Shown here piece by piece: positions 1-8,859 of a stretch of DNA of 64,000 nucleotides. A program made the position numbers and the translations under genes. Positions within the stretch are counted from its first letter, which is position 1. Each line of letters opens with the position of its first letter. The notes under the pieces are model-generated. The model had not been told where the DNA came from. It made no database searches and worked only from the letters and a program-made list of their open reading frames with translations. Source of the DNA: Hirschia maritima DSM 19733 (GTDB taxonomy: Bacteria; Pseudomonadota; Alphaproteobacteria; Caulobacterales; Hyphomonadaceae); the NCBI RefSeq assembly GCF_000378345.1, contig NZ_KB899547.1, positions 1 through 64,000 on the forward strand, read 5' to 3'.

Positions 1-1169
1 ATTGCTGCCCACCCAGTCAATGAAGTTACTGGGTCCCATTCTCCATACCCAATATCATCAGCTTCAAAAGAACCATTCTGCAATAAGTTCTCACCTACAA
101 TTAACTCATAATCCATTGCTTGAGAAATAATAGCCTCATACTCTTCCAGAGGACGCGTCAAAGTCACATAAGAGTGATTTTCATGGTTCGAATTAAGGGT
201 GTTAGACAGCCATTGTGTGGAATGCTGATTTTCATCAGTACTAGAGTTATCCAAACTCATATACCCATATGAATTAACGTTAAAATATTCAGGATATTTT
301 TCTGTTCCAATCATCACACAAAGTAAATCCCAACTAGGCCGCCCCACCTCTAACACTGGTCCTGCACTTCCGTTGGTGCTACTACCATTGGGGAAATATT
401 GGCGGTTTGCTGAAGTAGGAAAGGTTCGATATGCTTCTCTAACCGGATTTAGAGACGTATTGTTTGCTAAAACTTGTCCTGTATTAATCGGGCCCCCGAC
501 ATAGAACGTTGAAAAAAGCATCGGAGCAGGAAAATCATTTAAAACATTTAAAGAAGTTTCAGAACTCCCCCATCTGGTAAGGTTATATGGTCTTTGCAAG
601 TAGTTAATACTTCCTCCACCTACAACCAATCGTTTAACCTTATCTTCAACAAGCTGATATCCCTCAGGGTCATCAATTAACGCTGATACATTTTGAAGAT
701 GCCCAACCGAAATAATCACCACATCGTCGTGAGCTGTCAAAAGTTCTTTATATAAAGAGACTGGATCCTGCACATCAGCGTGGTTTCTAGATCTAACATT
801 GTGCGGGTATGTCGATGTATTATCATCAAGTGCCTCATACATCATGGCATCTGTGCGCCCTACGGAAGATCCTTTGTATGCTCCTAACTTGACATCAGAT
901 GTATCAGGTCTATCAAAATACGTATTTATTGCATCAACAACCCCTACAGATGCGTCTGCACTACTATTAGTGATCACAGCCAACAACTCAATATCGCCCT
1001 GATCAGCGTAATAGTGGAGCATTGCTAGCGCACCAGCGTCATCACAGTCCCCTTCCATGTCGGTCTCAAAAATTACTTTTATTGGATCAGCGAATGCTCC
1101 GGTGCTTAGAGTGATCGCACTTAACGCTATTACAGGTATCTTGGATATTGAATTTAAAAGATTTTTCAT
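1..1169 (-). CDS. Secreted nucleoside hydrolase-like protein, 3' end outside window
   Basis: The frame is open from an ATG at 1169, behind an AGAGGA ribosome site, to the left edge, so the C-terminus is missing. Residues 1 to about 27 form a signal peptide ending near GAFA. Next comes FETDMEGDCDDAGALAML, which resembles the Asp-rich calcium/ribose-binding loop (DTDxxxDDxxAL) of inosine-uridine nucleoside hydrolases, and further on a hydrolase-like VVIISVGHLQNVSALI stretch. Near the edge the text NLLQNGSFEADDIGYGEW looks like the start of a C-terminal beta-sandwich or carbohydrate-binding module, a common extra in secreted enzymes. It is probably a periplasmic or exported enzyme cleaving N-glycosidic bonds, but substrate is not predictable. 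A run of eight C lies 52-59 bp upstream of the start. Confidence 0.72.
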   Translation of the reverse strand, partial: MKNLLNSISKIPVIALSAITLSTGAFADPIKVIFETDMEGDCDDAGALAMLHYYADQGDIELLAVITNSSADASVGVVDAINTYFDRPDTSDVKLGAYKGSSVGRTDAMMYEALDDNTSTYPHNVRSRNHADVQDPVSLYKELLTAHDDVVIISVGHLQNVSALIDDPEGYQLVEDKVKRLVVGGGSINYLQRPYNLTRWGSSETSLNVLNDFPAPMLFSTFYVGGPINTGQVLANNTSLNPVREAYRTFPTSANRQYFPNGSSTNGSAGPVLEVGRPSWDLLCVMIGTEKYPEYFNVNSYGYMSLDNSSTDENQHSTQWLSNTLNSNHENHSYVTLTRPLEEYEAIISQAMDYELIVGENLLQNGSFEADDIGYGEWDPVTSLTGWAA

Positions 1170-1381
1170 GTTGTCCTCTTGCTGTAATGGGAGGAATGAT
1201 CAATCTTTGAAAAGTTACTACCCCCCCCGGGCAGGTATTATCTTAGTATACTGTTTTCTTAATTGACAACAGATGATTATCTTAAACCCACAATAGTTTT
1301 TGGCATTGTGCTATCAAATCATTTCACTGGTTCCATGAGGAGGGTTTAAATGAAATTAACTGTGGGCACATTAACTAGCCC
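1170..1381. other. Intergenic region with C8 tract
   Basis: This 212 bp gap separates the start of the nucleoside hydrolase-like gene from the stop of the esterase gene. It must hold the promoter of the former on the minus strand. It contains a homopolymer of eight C at 1221-1228. A good GGAGG site followed by ATG at 1350 on the plus strand opens only a 33-codon frame running antisense into the esterase gene, which I do not count as a gene. Confidence 0.5.
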
Positions 1382-2557
1382 CTACAAACACCCATACAGT
1401 GCGGCGATGAGGCGTTGGGCGCGTTCGTCGGTTTGCAATTGGTTGGACTGACGGTTCATCACATAAGCAGCAGATAGATTGCGGTCTGGATCACCAAAGC
1501 CCATTGAACCGCCCCAGCCAGCATGGCCTAGCGTATTGGTGTTTGGCCCGTAGATGCGATTATTGTTGCGCATGACACCTGCTGCAAATTCAATTTCATA
1601 CGGCAAAACGCGGTCTTGGCCTTTGCAGCGGCGCTTTGAAAACTCAGAGAACTGCCCATCTGCACTGATGATGTTGTTCTCGCCAATTTTGCCGCCATTA
1701 GCAAAAGCAGAATAGAGGCGTGCAACAGCTTTGGCTGTTCCATGACCATTGGCGGAAGGAATTTCCATTGTGCGCCATTCTGGTCCACCGCGATTAGGCG
1801 CTGCCCATTTAGTTAGGAATGCCGTTTTACGAAATTCATTCATATCGCCAAGTTCTGGCGGTTTGGTCGGGCGCACGATATCAGCAATACGATCATGTTC
1901 ACCTACAGGTGTTCCAATCCAGAAATCTATGATTTCGCGTTCGGGATCAGCGCCATCTGCATTGGTGATTTTGTTTTTGAGCTGTGTGCCAAGCGAGGCC
2001 CCTGAGACGCGCCAGATAAGTTCTGCAACTAAGTAACCCCAAGTGAGTGGGTGATAGCCTGAGCCTTCACCTGCGGGCCACATTGGCGCGGTGTTAGCAA
2101 GTTTATCAGCAAGCCCATGACTATCAAACCACAATTCAGGTTCGATTGGTTCGACGAAACCGGGAAGGCCAGCTTGGTGAGATAGCATTTCACCAATTGT
2201 GACTGCTTCTTTTCCGTGAGCTGCAAATTCTGGCCAAACTTGAGCTACAGGCACATCATATGGATTTTCCAAATGATTGAAGATTTCCATGCAGACGGTC
2301 ATGGCAGCGATTGGCTTAGTCGTAGAATAGACTGGAACGAGTGTGTCCTCTGTCCAAGGATCTGTTTTACGCCGATCTTTCCAACCACCGGTCAGATTAA
2401 CGACCAGTTCATCATCAATATAGGCGGCAAACCCAGCTCCCAGTTCTTGAAGATCGGAAGGGGAAGCTTCACCCAATTTTTCGGCAAAATTTTGTTCGAA
2501 TGCGTCCTGAACGGCTTCAAAGCCTGGCGCAACATATCCAGAAATATTGTCAGTCAT
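1382..2557 (-). CDS. Serine hydrolase, beta-lactamase/family VIII esterase type
   Basis: The 391-residue protein has the class C beta-lactamase fold signature: the nucleophile motif S78-T-T-K81 (SxxK), a tyrosine at about residue 168 in the GYHPLTWGYL segment corresponding to the Y-x-[NS] catalytic tyrosine, and a GHAGWGG segment near residue 345 in place of the KTG box. That combination is typical of family VIII carboxylesterases and EstB-like lipolytic enzymes rather than true beta-lactamases. No signal peptide is visible, which also argues for a cytoplasmic esterase. It reads in the same direction as the pyridoxal kinase gene 69 bp upstream and may share its transcript. The natural ester substrate is unknown. 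Confidence 0.85.
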   Translation of the reverse strand: MTDNISGYVAPGFEAVQDAFEQNFAEKLGEASPSDLQELGAGFAAYIDDELVVNLTGGWKDRRKTDPWTEDTLVPVYSTTKPIAAMTVCMEIFNHLENPYDVPVAQVWPEFAAHGKEAVTIGEMLSHQAGLPGFVEPIEPELWFDSHGLADKLANTAPMWPAGEGSGYHPLTWGYLVAELIWRVSGASLGTQLKNKITNADGADPEREIIDFWIGTPVGEHDRIADIVRPTKPPELGDMNEFRKTAFLTKWAAPNRGGPEWRTMEIPSANGHGTAKAVARLYSAFANGGKIGENNIISADGQFSEFSKRRCKGQDRVLPYEIEFAAGVMRNNNRIYGPNTNTLGHAGWGGSMGFGDPDRNLSAAYVMNRQSNQLQTDERAQRLIAALYGCL

Positions 2558-2626
2558 AAAGCTTCGGTAATCTCAAATGCGCCTGCGTCAAGTGTTTTTC
2601 AAATTGAAGACGTATTTCAATGAAAA

Positions 2627-3502
2627 TTAGTGCAGATGTGTTGTTTGAATGCGCGGCGGCGTACGAATTAATTGAGCACTAGAAGCTATAGGTAAGTCTT
2701 TTAGGTTTTGCGTCACTGCTGCTTCAATTATGGCCGATGTACCACCGACGGCCTTCATCATTGCTTCTTTGCATTCATAATTTTCACTAAGGTAGGCAGA
2801 GAGCAATAAGGTCGCCAAATCGCCAGTTCCATGCGGGATGTAGCCATTTAGTCTTGGTGTTTCGCAAAACCACGCTGAGTTATGTTCTTTTTCGATGTAG
2901 AGTGAGCCCAAGCCAATTTCGGATGGTACGGATGTTATCATAGCGTCACATGGCAGAGATTGAGCTGCCTTCCAGACATGTTCGGCAGTTTGCAATGAGT
3001 GAATATCTGTACGCGTGAGGTAGGCAAATTCCCATAGATTGGGCGTGATGACATCTGCTCGTTTTATCAAATCCTGACGGATAGCATTGGCTGTGTCTTC
3101 TCGAATATACAACCCTGTATCTCTATCTCCCATAATTGGGTCGACAATAATTTTAGCTTTTGTCGGCGGTAGCCAAGGCTTGGTTTCTGGGCGCTTGGAT
3201 GCGCGGACTTTGTCTATTGTTTCTGCTGCAACATGAACTTGTTCGGGTGAAGCAAAATAACCTGTTATCAAACCATTGCACTTATCATAATCGCCGTGCG
3301 CTTCAATGCCTTCCAGCATCGAAGCAAGCCTGTCAGCGGGCACGGCGCTTCCTCCGGGTGAACCTAGTCCCGGATGTCTGCCAAGTAGTGTTGTGGGTGC
3401 CAATGCGCAATCAATTCCTAGGTGGGCCAGTGTAGCGGGCGCGATTGATCCGCCTACACTTGATGTCGCCACGAATGACGAGATAACCAGAATTTGCGTC
3501 AT
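2627..3502 (-). CDS. pdxY: Pyridoxal kinase (PfkB/ribokinase superfamily)
   Basis: The 291-residue protein begins with MTQILVISSFVATSSVGGS, the N-terminal strand and substrate loop of the pyridoxal kinase family. Residues about 110-125 (IIVDPIMGD) match the PdxK/PdxY core, and the C-terminal GTGDLATLLLSAYL provides the anion-hole GTGD whose Asp is the catalytic base. It phosphorylates pyridoxal to pyridoxal 5'-phosphate in B6 salvage. Length is close to the usual 280-290. The start ATG overlaps the stop of the upstream GNAT gene by 4 bp (ATGA), so the two are translationally coupled. The choice between PdxY and PdxK names is by similarity of the N-terminal motif only. Confidence 0.85.
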   Translation of the reverse strand: MTQILVISSFVATSSVGGSIAPATLAHLGIDCALAPTTLLGRHPGLGSPGGSAVPADRLASMLEGIEAHGDYDKCNGLITGYFASPEQVHVAAETIDKVRASKRPETKPWLPPTKAKIIVDPIMGDRDTGLYIREDTANAIRQDLIKRADVITPNLWEFAYLTRTDIHSLQTAEHVWKAAQSLPCDAMITSVPSEIGLGSLYIEKEHNSAWFCETPRLNGYIPHGTGDLATLLLSAYLSENYECKEAMMKAVGGTSAIIEAAVTQNLKDLPIASSAQLIRTPPRIQTTHLH

Positions 3503-3975
3503 ATAAGATCCTTGCGCACATTGAAGTTTGTCAGTTCCACACCATTCGCGATGGGGAATTGTCTTTTCAATACTTTATACCCTCTTTTTTCGAAAAAGGG
3601 GCGTGCGACAAAACTCACATCTGAAGTTATCGATTTTACACCCTGAGCTTCAGCAAATGTCTCTAGCGTTGCGTAAGTCTGCGAGGCCGCACCTCTACCT
3701 TTTGTGCGAGGGTGAGCATAGGCAAAATCAAGATAGTGTTCTTGTGTCAGCGTCATGAGAGCCGCCATGCCCTCAGGATCAGATGCAATGAAAAAGAGTT
3801 GGTCTGCAAAGCGTTGTTTTGCGCGATCACCAGCATAGGGTTCTGGTGCCCATGCTTTTATTTGTTCGTCTGAATAGTGCGTATGAGCCAGGCCGTGAAT
3901 GCTGTCATAGATTAGCTGTCCAGCGGCGTCCAAGTCTACTTCTTCGGCCGGCATGATACTGATGTCGAATGTCAT
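3499..3975 (-). CDS. GNAT family N-acetyltransferase
   Basis: The 158-residue protein has the layout of the Gcn5-related acetyltransferase fold: a beta-strand with LDFAYAHPRTKGRGAASQTYATLE near residues 85-110, where RTKGRGAA is the acetyl-CoA pyrophosphate-binding loop (Q/R-x-x-G-x-G/A), followed by SDVSFVARPFFEKRGYKV, the typical strand and C-terminal arm with the conserved ARPFFEKxGF element. It would transfer an acetyl group to a small molecule or protein amine; the substrate is unknown. It is first in a two-gene unit with pyridoxal kinase, overlapping by 4 bp. A divergent promoter region lies between it and the CitE-like gene at 4136. Confidence 0.85.
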   Translation of the reverse strand: MTFDISIMPAEEVDLDAAGQLIYDSIHGLAHTHYSDEQIKAWAPEPYAGDRAKQRFADQLFFIASDPEGMAALMTLTQEHYLDFAYAHPRTKGRGAASQTYATLETFAEAQGVKSITSDVSFVARPFFEKRGYKVLKRQFPIANGVELTNFNVRKDLI

Positions 3976-4135
3976 TATTTGCCCCGTATTTTATTATTTT
4001 TATCGGGCGATACTAATGTAAAATTACCTAGAGGAATAGGGGTGCATGGTTAACGTAAAAAATATCACTTGCTGCACTGCACAATTTTCTGTTAGCCTGT
4101 AAAAATAATAATATGCCAAGTTACGGGATACAAAA

Positions 4136-5029
4136 ATGTCAGCACAATCGATGAAATCACGCCCACGTCGTTCCTGTCTTTATATGCCGGGTGCCAATGA
4201 GCGCGCTCTTGAGAAAGCAAAATCGATTGCTGCTGATACTCTTCTTCTAGATCTGGAAGATGCGGTCGCACCTGATGCAAAAGTTGAAGCGCGCGACCGT
4301 GTGTGTGAAGCGGTTAAAGCAGGTGGATATGGTAAGCGTGAAATCATCATCCGCATGAATGGTTTGGATACACAATGGGGTGCGGAAGACTTAGAAGCGG
4401 CGGTAGCAGCGGGACCAAATGGGATATTGGCACCCAAAGTCTCTTCAGCTGCCGAAGTACACGCCCTTGATGAAGCTCTCACAAAAGCTGGAGCAAGTGC
4501 AGACTTTTCGCTTTGGATAATGATTGAGACTCCGCTTTCTATTCTTAACCTTCACGAGATTTCTGCGTGTGCATCTACAACTCGTTTGACGACATTTGTT
4601 ATGGGGACAAATGATTTGGCTAAAGATATGCGGGCTATGATGACACCTGATCGCATAGCGTTTCAGACGCAGCTTACAATGGCAGTAACAGCAGCACGTG
4701 CATATGGCATAACAGCGATTGATGGGGTCTTTAACGACATTAAGAATAGTGAGGGCTTTGAAGCTGAATGTCAGCAGGGCCGCGTCATGGGGTTTGATGG
4801 AAAAACACTGATCCACCCAGCGCAAGTAGAGACATGTAATACTGTCTTCTCGCCCTCTGAAGCAGATGTTGCTCAAGCGCAGGACGTCATCGCAGCATTC
4901 GCTGACCCTGAAAATGCTGGTAAAGGTGTGCTTAAAGTCAACGGGAAAATGACTGAAATCTTACACCTTGAAGAAGCAAAAAGACTTATTGAGATGGAAA
5001 AAGCCATTCAATCGCTAATCGAGGGCTAG
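4136..5029 (+). CDS. HpcH/HpaI aldolase, CitE / malyl-CoA lyase-thioesterase family
   Basis: The 297-residue protein starts with RRSCLYMPGANERALEKA and contains DTLLLDLEDAVAPDAK, the hallmark of the CitE/malyl-CoA lyase TIM-barrel family; the acidic residues of LDLEDAV and the later E in WIMIETPLSI coordinate Mg2+ and the CoA ester. GFDGKTLIHPAQVE closes the barrel as in CitE-like enzymes. In the ethylmalonyl-CoA pathway relatives split beta-methylmalyl-CoA (Mcl1) or hydrolyse malyl-CoA (Mcl2, (3S)-malyl-CoA thioesterase). Length and the mesaconyl-CoA hydratase gene 464 bp downstream suggest one of these roles; I lean to the Mcl2-like branch but cannot separate them. An alternative start lies at 4151. 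Confidence 0.82.
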   Translation: MSAQSMKSRPRRSCLYMPGANERALEKAKSIAADTLLLDLEDAVAPDAKVEARDRVCEAVKAGGYGKREIIIRMNGLDTQWGAEDLEAAVAAGPNGILAPKVSSAAEVHALDEALTKAGASADFSLWIMIETPLSILNLHEISACASTTRLTTFVMGTNDLAKDMRAMMTPDRIAFQTQLTMAVTAARAYGITAIDGVFNDIKNSEGFEAECQQGRVMGFDGKTLIHPAQVETCNTVFSPSEADVAQAQDVIAAFADPENAGKGVLKVNGKMTEILHLEEAKRLIEMEKAIQSLIEG

Positions 5030-5103
5030 CATGTTATAAAAGCTGCGTTAATTTGCCGGTCTGATTTGCCGGCACAATGCCGCTTAACTGTATGAGATTG
5101 CTT

Positions 5104-5451
5104 ATGACCTATATTCTTTTGACAAACCCAGCATGCTCCACTTGCCGCAATGGCCTAGCGCTTCTTCAAGAGAAGGGCATAGAGCCAACATTACGCAAAT
5201 ATATGAATGCAACTGAACAATTGTCTGAAGAAGAGCTGCGCGACATTGCTAAAAAGCTTGGCAATGTGCGTCCGCATGATTTCTCACGTCCCAAAAACAT
5301 TTCTGCTGAAGGCCTCGATCCAGAGATGAGCGATGATGAGCTTTTTGCAGCAATGGCAAACAATCCGAAATTTATTCAGCGTCCGATTTTGATCAAAGGT
5401 GATGAAGCTCGCCTAGGTCGTCCAATCGAGAAAATGCTGGAACTACTTTAA
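5104..5451 (+). CDS. ArsC-family (arsenate reductase-like) thioredoxin-fold protein
   Basis: About 115 residues beginning MTYILLTNPACSTCRNGLAL. The C-x-x-C-R near residues 10-14 and C-terminal RPILIKGDEARLGRPIEKMLELL are the glutaredoxin-coupled ArsC signature, where a Cys attacks arsenate and three arginines bind the anion (the RPI and LGRP arginines are visible). The frame extends 9 codons further upstream to 5077, but the start at 5104 fits family N-termini. No arsenical pump or ArsR neighbours are present; it sits between two ethylmalonyl-CoA pathway genes, so a role as a general ArsC/YffB-type protein is equally possible. Confidence 0.82.
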   Translation: MTYILLTNPACSTCRNGLALLQEKGIEPTLRKYMNATEQLSEEELRDIAKKLGNVRPHDFSRPKNISAEGLDPEMSDDELFAAMANNPKFIQRPILIKGDEARLGRPIEKMLELL

Positions 5452-5493
5452 TTCAACATCGTCAGTGATTTATCTGACGTTAGGAGAAAACAC

Positions 5494-6615
5494 ATGAACC
5501 AATCTCTCAAAGATGCAATGGCTGGAGCATTCGGGCAGGAGCTTGTCGATAAGGCAGATGCAAAGTCCAAAGTGAAGGCAAATGCTGGAAACTTCTTTGA
5601 AGATTTTTATGTGGGTATGAATATTGTTCATGCCACGCCCAAGACAGTGACTGAAGGTGATGTTGCTCTTTATACAGGGCTTACAGGTAGCCGTTATGCG
5701 CTTTTCTCTTCTGATCGTTTTGCACAGGATATCGGGTTGGAAGCTGCTCCGGTTGACCCACTTTTGGCTTTTCACGTTGTTTTCGGGAAGACAGTTCCAG
5801 ATATTTCATTGAATGCAGTGGCCAATCTTGGCTATGCGGATGGTCGATTTGGCGTTCCGGTATTTCCAGGTGATACACTTTGTTCTCTCTCCGAAGTCAT
5901 TGGTATTAAAGAAAATTCCAATGGAAAAACGGGCGTTGTCTACGTGCGTACAACTGGATTCAATCAAAATGATGAAGTTGTATTATCTTATGTAAGATGG
6001 GTGATGGTCAAGAAACGTGACGTGAATTCACCGGCACCAGACACAGTGATTCCCGACCTCCCCGAAGCTGTAAAAGGGGAAGATTTATACGCGCCAATGA
6101 TGGATGCAGAAGATTGGCAATATGATCTAGCAGGTAGCCCGCATTCTTATGAAGATTATGAGGTTGGTGAAAAGATAGACCACTGTGATGCATTCACTGT
6201 GGAAGAAGCCGAACATCAGATTGCAACACGTCTTTATCAGAACACAGCTAAAGTTCATTTCAATCAGCATGAGCAAGCTCAAGGGCGCTTTGGCAAGCGT
6301 TTGATTTATGGTGGTGTAGCCATATCAATGGCGCGTTCAATTGCGTTTAACGGTCTCGCCAATGCGGCTCAGATTTTGGGTATTAATTCTGGTGCGCACG
6401 TGAATCCTCTTTTTGCAGGTGACACGGTTTATGCTTGGTCTGAGGTCATTGAGAAGGCAGATATTTCTCAAGGTTTTGGTGCGCTGCGTTTACGTCTAGT
6501 CGCGACCAAAGACCTACCTTGTGCAGACTTCCCGTATAAAGGGGAAGATGGCAAATATCTGGAAAATGTCATTCTTGATTTTGACTATTGGGCGGCCATT
6601 CCAAAACGAGGCTAA
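5494..6615 (+). CDS. mch: Mesaconyl-CoA hydratase (MaoC-type, ethylmalonyl-CoA pathway)
   Basis: The 373-residue protein has two MaoC/hot-dog halves. The first includes FFEDFYVGMNIVHATPKTVTEGD and YTGLTGSRYALFSSDRFAQ, and the second has YEDYEVGEKIDHCDAFTVEE and TAKVHFNQHEQAQGRFGKRL, with Asp/His residues in the expected hydratase positions. This is the double hot-dog layout of mesaconyl-CoA (2-methylfumaryl-CoA) hydratase, which converts mesaconyl-C1-CoA to beta-methylmalyl-CoA. A GGAG-type ribosome site (TTAGGAGAAAACAC) precedes the ATG at 5494. It follows the ArsC-like gene by 42 bp and fits functionally with the CitE-like gene upstream and ccr and the mutase further on. Confidence 0.9.
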   Translation: MNQSLKDAMAGAFGQELVDKADAKSKVKANAGNFFEDFYVGMNIVHATPKTVTEGDVALYTGLTGSRYALFSSDRFAQDIGLEAAPVDPLLAFHVVFGKTVPDISLNAVANLGYADGRFGVPVFPGDTLCSLSEVIGIKENSNGKTGVVYVRTTGFNQNDEVVLSYVRWVMVKKRDVNSPAPDTVIPDLPEAVKGEDLYAPMMDAEDWQYDLAGSPHSYEDYEVGEKIDHCDAFTVEEAEHQIATRLYQNTAKVHFNQHEQAQGRFGKRLIYGGVAISMARSIAFNGLANAAQILGINSGAHVNPLFAGDTVYAWSEVIEKADISQGFGALRLRLVATKDLPCADFPYKGEDGKYLENVILDFDYWAAIPKRG

Positions 6616-6709
6616 TCTTAGATAAATTCTCTATTCTCTTGATTGCTAAGCGATTGATCCCAAGGTTAGTGTGGTCAATCGCTTTTTGCTTTTTAAGCCC
6701 GAGGTCTAC

Positions 6710-7129
6710 ATGGATTCATTTACGATCGCTGCTATCGCCATTGCGATTATATTATCTGCAATTGTTCGGATAATCCGCACTGATGCAGCTTGGAAAGCTG
6801 TAGATGAAAACTATGCAGGGGCAGATCATTTGCGCGATCTAACGGGCATTGTGCAGCGTTCAGCGCTTCAAGATGTATTTGGGCCGCCGACGGTGGAGGG
6901 CATATTCCATGTTCCACGTAGCCTGGTGGAACAGGAACGACGCTTGACCGGTCACCTTATGGGTAACCTGCAGCTCGATGGCATCTCCATTGCCGTTGGG
7001 CTGGTGGCGTTGGTCTGGCGACCCTATGGTAGTATTGGTGATCTATTGAACATGTTTGTGTTCTTTGCGTTGATTTATCAATTGGCAGGTTGGGGCGCTA
7101 CCTCACTTTTAATGAAAGAAAAGGGTTAG
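6710..7129 (+). CDS. Small membrane protein of unknown function
   Basis: I place the start at 6710 (139 residues) because of the GAGG site just before it; the frame is open to 6671. Residues 4-20 form one hydrophobic helix and residues about 98-130 two more, with a polar centre (residues 25-85) carrying several Arg and Asp. I do not recognise a named family. The stop TAG at 7127-7129 overlaps the stop of the convergent DUF2157 gene, so the two genes share the four bases TTAG and there is no room for a terminator between them. Confidence 0.7.
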   Translation: MDSFTIAAIAIAIILSAIVRIIRTDAAWKAVDENYAGADHLRDLTGIVQRSALQDVFGPPTVEGIFHVPRSLVEQERRLTGHLMGNLQLDGISIAVGLVALVWRPYGSIGDLLNMFVFFALIYQLAGWGATSLLMKEKG

Positions 7130-8124
7130 TCCGCTTTCTGGGCGTGCTCTTTTTGCCAGCGATCAAATCGCGTAATTCCAAATGCTGCTCCCAGCATGGT
7201 TGCGCCCGCAACAACCAAGACCAAAGGTTCTGCACCCAATGTTTCAAATAATTGAGTGTAGAAATGGATTGCGAGGAAAGTGACAGCGGTGTTCGCAAGA
7301 AAACGTCTATGATCTTTCGTGCCTAGCCAAATACAAACACCCAGGAAGATCGCCCAGCCAATTGAAAATATCGCTTCATGAATGAAAATAGCTTGATCTC
7401 GCCAAGCTCTGGTTGCTTCCCAGCCATCTTCTGAAACCCATAATTCGCCAACATAATCTCCCCAGAGTGATCCAACCCAAAATCCAAAATTGACCATGAA
7501 AAAGGATACCCGCGCAGCGATTGTAACAACGCCATGCCATGCGGCGGTTAGTTTTTCTCGATAGAAATAAAGTCCTGCAGCAATGGCTGAGAATAGAAGA
7601 ACAGTGACCGTTGTTTCGCGAACAAATATTCCATAGCTCGCGTGCCAATATGCGGTTCCTGAGCCAATGAGAGACCCTATTGAAAGAGGAACCAAAGCTG
7701 CCAGAAATGATTGCTTGAAATAGGCGGCACCCCACGAAAATAGAATGAGTGCTACGATTTGTGGCAGCCAATTCATTGTATTTGGCCATGTTTCCTGAAC
7801 CTGCCAAGCGGTCCATCCTGCAAGTCCCAAACAGCCCATCACAATGAGGCCATGAGAAAGTATGCGCCACTCTTCTGTTTTTATTTGAAAGAGATAAAAA
7901 CCCGCCCCAAGAGCAGTTGCAGCAAGTATCAGCCCTACAGCTGGGGAGGGTTGAAGACTAATGACGCCAGTGGAAACTGCAATAGCGCCCAAAATCATAA
8001 AGAGGTTGGCAAATAATCCAGCGCGTTTTTTTGAGTCACTTAAACTTAAAAAGTGATCTGCCTCTTCTTGTGTGATTTTTCCATCACTGAGGAGTTGTTC
8101 AAGATCCAGCGTTATTTTTGTCAT
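7126..8124 (-). CDS. DUF2157 domain membrane protein
   Basis: About 332 residues. The first 40 residues (LDLEQLLSDGKITQEEADHFL) form the soluble, amphipathic DUF2157 head in which a short helix pair is followed by a long array of membrane segments; I count about nine hydrophobic stretches from residue 45 to 320. I chose the ATG at 8124 because GAGGAG lies seven bases upstream; the frame extends five codons further. Function of the family is unknown. It converges on, and overlaps by four bases, the small membrane protein gene ending at 7129. Confidence 0.82.
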   Translation of the reverse strand: MTKITLDLEQLLSDGKITQEEADHFLSLSDSKKRAGLFANLFMILGAIAVSTGVISLQPSPAVGLILAATALGAGFYLFQIKTEEWRILSHGLIVMGCLGLAGWTAWQVQETWPNTMNWLPQIVALILFSWGAAYFKQSFLAALVPLSIGSLIGSGTAYWHASYGIFVRETTVTVLLFSAIAAGLYFYREKLTAAWHGVVTIAARVSFFMVNFGFWVGSLWGDYVGELWVSEDGWEATRAWRDQAIFIHEAIFSIGWAIFLGVCIWLGTKDHRRFLANTAVTFLAIHFYTQLFETLGAEPLVLVVAGATMLGAAFGITRFDRWQKEHAQKAD

Positions 8125-8277
8125 GACACTTCTCCTCAATCTCTCATAATTTAGCCAGCTGATCTAACATTGTGCAAGCTTATGTGGGGATTTGACTGTC
8201 GACAACTTTGTTTCCATTGGCATTGTATGCAGAGCGTCGTTACACTCGCCTGATTCTTCAATTTGAAACGATGAGTT

Positions 8278-8859
8278 ATGGCCAAGCTTTATTTTCATTA
8301 TGCTGCGATGAATGCAGGTAAATCCACGCTTTTATTGCAAGCTGCTCACAACTATGAAGAGCAGGGAATGCGCACTTTGTTGATGACATCATCATTGTAT
8401 GCTGATGATGAAAACGGCGCGATATCCTCTCGCTTAGGTGTAGGGGCTGATGCAACTCTTTTAGATCGCAATAGCGATGTAATGAACATTGTGAAAAATG
8501 AACTATTAGAGGCTAAATTAGATTGTATCTTTATTGATGAGGCGCAATTCCTAACCAAAGATCAGGTTTGGCAATGTGCAAGGATTGCGGACCATCTCGG
8601 CATACCGGTTATGTGTTATGGCCTACGTACTGACTTTAAGGGTGAACTTTTTGAAGGTTCAGCTCAACTGTTGGCCATCGCAGATCATTTAAGAGAAATC
8701 CGTACAATCTGTTGGTGTGGAGCCAAGGCAACAATGGTTGTTCGTAAAAGTGCAGAAGGTAGCACTTTGGCTGAAGGTGAGCAGGTGGATATCGAAAAAT
8801 CTGTTTACGTATCTCTTTGCCGAAAGCACTGGGATGAAGAGATGAGCCGCGTGCTATAG
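8278..8859 (+). CDS. tdk: Thymidine kinase, class II
   Basis: The 193-residue protein shows the class II thymidine kinase pattern: a P-loop in FHYAAMNAGKSTLLLQAA, the lid/Walker B region with CIFIDEAQFLTKDQVWQ where the Glu is the catalytic base, YGLRTDFKGELFEGS for the thymidine site, and zinc ligands in CWCGAKA and the later CRKHW. It phosphorylates thymidine to dTMP in salvage. Length matches bacterial enzymes (about 190-200). It stands alone with its own upstream region; its end overlaps the convergent membrane protein gene by 6 bp. Confidence 0.95.
   Translation: MAKLYFHYAAMNAGKSTLLLQAAHNYEEQGMRTLLMTSSLYADDENGAISSRLGVGADATLLDRNSDVMNIVKNELLEAKLDCIFIDEAQFLTKDQVWQCARIADHLGIPVMCYGLRTDFKGELFEGSAQLLAIADHLREIRTICWCGAKATMVVRKSAEGSTLAEGEQVDIEKSVYVSLCRKHWDEEMSRVL

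Noticed and set aside
1350-1451. Good ribosome site and ATG giving a 33-codon plus-strand frame
   Set aside because: It runs antisense into the C-terminus of the esterase gene and the peptide shows no domain; I treat it as chance or remnant.
5104-5451. Arsenic resistance operon
   Set aside because: Only the ArsC-like gene is present; ArsR, ArsB or Acr3 are missing and the neighbours are metabolic.
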